A stretch of 8,113 nucleotides of DNA from NCBI GenBank assembly GCA_900551635.1, contig URWQ01000050.1, positions 1 through 8,113 of the forward strand. The letters run 5' to 3'. The notes beneath the pieces are model-generated. The model had not been told where the DNA came from, did not search any database, and saw nothing but the letters and a program-made list of their open reading frames with translations. Below are positions 6,223 to 8,113 of the stretch, piece after piece. The DNA is from an uncultured Collinsella sp. (GTDB taxonomy: Bacteria; Actinomycetota; Coriobacteriia; Coriobacteriales; Coriobacteriaceae). The position numbers and the translations under genes are program-made. Numbering within the stretch: position 1 is the first letter of the stretch; every line of letters begins with the position of its first letter.

Positions 6223-6413
6223 ATTAGAGAGGTCGCGCTCGTCTCTCTAATTGTCTCTCTAAAGAGAAAGCCAGTTAAAGAGATAACATTGGGCTATCTA
6301 ACAGTGAATTCGATACATCTCTCTAAATGTCTCTCTAAAATAAGGTGCTTATCTCTCTAAAGTTAGAGAGATATACTATACTTTAGAGAGATAAATCTAT
6401 CGTTTTAGAGAGA
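6223..6413. promoter_or_regulatory. Operator-like array: nine copies of TCTCTCTAA / TTAGAGAGA
   Basis: The motif consensus is RTCTCTCTAAA. It reads leftward (as TTAGAGAG or TTAGAGAGA) at 6224, 6363, 6383 and 6405, and rightward (TCTCTCTAA) at 6242, 6254, 6318, 6330 and 6352. The copies are near identical. Degenerate TTAAAGAG copies occur at 6204 and 6275. Spacing is not random: two pairs are 12 bases start to start (6242/6254 and 6318/6330), and others are 20 or 22 bases apart (6330/6352, 6363/6383, 6383/6405), about two helical turns. ATTAGAGAG/CTCTCTAAT (6223-6251) is a perfect inverted pair with an 11-base gap. The array ends four bases before the AlbA_2 gene. The most likely role is a multi-site operator for a transcription factor, probably the downstream protein itself. 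Confidence 0.7.
6350..6382 (+). promoter_or_regulatory. Palindromic operator overlapping the probable AlbA_2 gene promoter
   Basis: Two motif copies face each other as an 11-bp-arm perfect palindrome (6350-6360 and 6363-6373, centre AG). Immediately right of it are two overlapping TATACT boxes (6372-6377 and 6377-6382), each five of six matches to TATAAT. The -35 region for either would fall inside the palindrome and is poor (TTATCT at 6349-6354). Transcription would start inside or next to the motif copy at 6383. Protein bound here would block RNA polymerase, or an activator could make up for the weak -35. Confidence 0.5.
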
Positions 6414-6417
6414 CGGA

Positions 6418-8113
6418 ATGCCAATGCTGCTGGATGAACCTCTTGGCCTTATCGTTGAGCGCCTTCGCAGGCGGGGGACTGATGACGCATCGGTAGAAGT
6501 TAAAGCCTGCACGAATAAATTGAGCGCAGACGTATGGGAGACAGTGAGCGCTTTTGCGAACACTGCGGGTGGGCTCATTATTTTGGGCCTAAACGAAGCC
6601 GAAGGATTTGTTCCTTCGGCTAACTTTGCTATCGATAGGGTGCGCGATCAGTTTGTTTCGGGTATCGGAGACGGAGGCTCAGCGGCAGTGGTGACCCATG
6701 CGCCACGGTACGAGCTTGATCGAGGCGAGGTCGACGGGCTCCAGGTGCTTCTGGTGCGCATCTTTGAACTTGAGCTTAAAGCGAAGCCTTGCTATATCGG
6801 CGCGCGCGGCGTGCAGAACGGTAGCTACAAGCGCGTGGATGATAAAGATATCAAGATGTCACCCGCTGAGCTATATGAGCTGCAGAGTGCGTTGCTTCCG
6901 AGCGATGCAGACGGCACGGTGGTTTCGGAGGCAACAGTCGAGGATTTGGATCCAGATGTCGTGCGGTCTATTATCGCAAATCGCCGGCTGCAGACCCCCC
7001 GCGTTTTGCGCGGGGCCGATACGCTGGAAAAGCAGCTGGTCAGACTCAATATCACTACAAAGGATGGTGCGGTGAAGCTCGCAGGGCTTCTGTCGGCGGG
7101 AATTTACCCCCAGCAGTTCTATCCCAAACTCATGATTGATGTCGCCGTTCATTCCGATGTGGAAAAATCTGCACCCGGGCAACCCCGGTTTATTGACCGC
7201 CAGTTGTGCGATGGCCCGATTCCGGCTTGCATCGAAGATGCCCTTGTCGCGATTGGACGGAACTTGCGCAAAGCGGCGATAGTGCAAGGCGCTGGCAGAA
7301 GGGAGGATTGGGAAGTTCCCCAGGAGGTTTTGCGCGAGGCCTTGGCAAACGCCTGCATCCATCGAGAATATTCGCCCATGTTTGTGGGGCAGGCCGTGAG
7401 TGTCGATATCTATCCAGACAGAATAGAGATCAAAAACCCCGGTGGGCTTTGGGGCGGAAAGACGGTGGACAATCTTGCAGACGGGGAATCGCGCTGCCGA
7501 AACCCAAAGCTCATGAGCCTAATGGGGGCGACGCCGTTAGAGCATGCCGAGGGGCCCGTTGCAGAAAGCCAGGGATCTGGTATCCCGGCTATGATTCGCG
7601 AGATGGAGTCTCGTTCGCTTGGAAGGCCGAAATTTATCGTTAAGGCCGATTCGTTTACGGTGCTGCTTTCCCGGCACGGGGCGGAGCTTGCTGAAAACCG
7701 CACGTGGATTCAGAGCCATGTGGGCACCGAGCTGACGGATCGCGAGGAAACATTGCTCATGTTTATGCGGGAGCATGGGTGCGTATGCGATGTTCAAAAA
7801 ATACGAGAGGCCCTGAAGTGGGATTCGGATGACATTCGCCTGATCTGCGGGAATCTTGTCGATAAACATGTCCTGTCAAAATGTGGCAAAGACACGTTTG
7901 AGATTATCGATATGAGCAGAGAATCGTCAGCTTCGACAGCGGATAGGATCCTGGAGGCTCTCAGAGCCGAAGTGGATATGACGGCGCGAGAAATAGCGGT
8001 TGCATCGGGGGTCAAAATTTCGTCCGTCCGCTACCATCTGCCAAAAATGGCGGATAAAGGACTCATCGAAGTAATGGGTTCATCGACGAGCCGCAACCGC
8101 CGCTATCGGAAGA
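6418..8113 (+). CDS. AlbA_2 (Schlafen-type) ATP-binding transcriptional regulator with C-terminal winged helices, 3' partial
   Basis: An uninterrupted frame of 565 codons runs off the window end. The N-terminus has the AlbA_2/Schlafen AAA_4 pattern: EVK (27-29), then VSAFANTAGGLIILGLNE (43-60) and GSYKRV near 138-143. The middle resembles the GHKL-like ATPase module usual in this family: EALANACIHREY (307-318), IEIKNPGG (336-343), NPKLMSLM (362-369) and SQGSGIP (384-390). Two winged-helix segments follow, about 440-500 and 505-565, the latter with TAREIAVASGVKISSVRYHL as its helix-turn-helix. Proteins of this architecture (COG2865) are annotated as predicted regulators; their biochemistry is largely unsettled. 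ATG 6418 is preceded by GAGAG (6408-6412), which is also part of the last array motif; ATG 6424 is an alternative. AGA, AGG and ATA codons recur (for example AGA-AGG at 7297-7302), unlike the genes to the left, suggesting transfer. Confidence 0.82.
   Translation, partial: MPMLLDEPLGLIVERLRRRGTDDASVEVKACTNKLSADVWETVSAFANTAGGLIILGLNEAEGFVPSANFAIDRVRDQFVSGIGDGGSAAVVTHAPRYELDRGEVDGLQVLLVRIFELELKAKPCYIGARGVQNGSYKRVDDKDIKMSPAELYELQSALLPSDADGTVVSEATVEDLDPDVVRSIIANRRLQTPRVLRGADTLEKQLVRLNITTKDGAVKLAGLLSAGIYPQQFYPKLMIDVAVHSDVEKSAPGQPRFIDRQLCDGPIPACIEDALVAIGRNLRKAAIVQGAGRREDWEVPQEVLREALANACIHREYSPMFVGQAVSVDIYPDRIEIKNPGGLWGGKTVDNLADGESRCRNPKLMSLMGATPLEHAEGPVAESQGSGIPAMIREMESRSLGRPKFIVKADSFTVLLSRHGAELAENRTWIQSHVGTELTDREETLLMFMREHGCVCDVQKIREALKWDSDDIRLICGNLVDKHVLSKCGKDTFEIIDMSRESSASTADRILEALRAEVDMTAREIAVASGVKISSVRYHLPKMADKGLIEVMGSSTSRNRRYRK

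Noticed and set aside
6223..6413. CRISPR array or plasmid iterons
   Set aside because: The motifs are only 8-9 bases long, occur in both orientations and have uneven short spacers, and no cas or replication-initiator gene is in view.
6698..7643. Short + strand frames inside the AlbA_2 gene (6698-7075, 7206-7643)
   Set aside because: Both lie in other frames within the uninterrupted reading frame from 6418 that carries the recognisable domains.

Overview
The window looks like chromosomal DNA from a GC-rich actinobacterial gut anaerobe. Codon choice (heavy C/G third positions, frequent GCC/GAG/CTG with TTT for Phe) and the gene types fit Coriobacteriia, probably a Collinsella relative. This is an inference from style; there is no rRNA or tRNA here to anchor it.

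Layout. (1) 177-2447 (+): a three-gene polar amino-acid ABC importer operon (Tat-type lipoprotein binding protein, permease, ATPase) with overlapping reading frames. It has a candidate promoter at 92-120 and a strong intrinsic terminator at 2484-2517. (2) 2448-2757: a gap with hairpins and G-runs that could form a structured 5' leader. (3) 2758-4833 (+): an EF-G-like translational GTPase of full EF-G length whose G3 and G4 GTPase motifs are clearly non-canonical. (4) 4867-4903: a strong, probably bidirectional terminator shared with the convergent gene on the other strand. (5) 4963-5946 (-): an exported or membrane-anchored DNA/RNA non-specific endonuclease (EndA/Spd1-like) with a long disordered linker. 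(6) 5947-6417: a 471-base gap that changes character from left to right. It holds small imperfect REP-like palindromes (6087-6151), a nested hairpin (6179-6220), then nine copies of a short motif, TCTCTCTAA or its complement TTAGAGAGA (6223-6413). (7) 6418 to the window end (+): a large open reading frame that runs off the edge. It encodes a Schlafen/AlbA_2-type protein with a GHKL-like ATPase region and two C-terminal winged-helix segments.

How the parts fit. The importer operon is self-contained housekeeping. The EF-G paralogue and the nuclease are separate convergent units. The most striking element is the repeat array together with the AlbA_2/HTH protein. Two overlapping TATACT -10 boxes lie inside the array, and the last repeat overlaps the probable ribosome binding site. 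The simplest reading is an autoregulated operator array bound by the protein it controls. That gene also uses AGA, AGG and ATA codons that its neighbours avoid and has lower GC, so the right end may be the start of a horizontally acquired accessory region.
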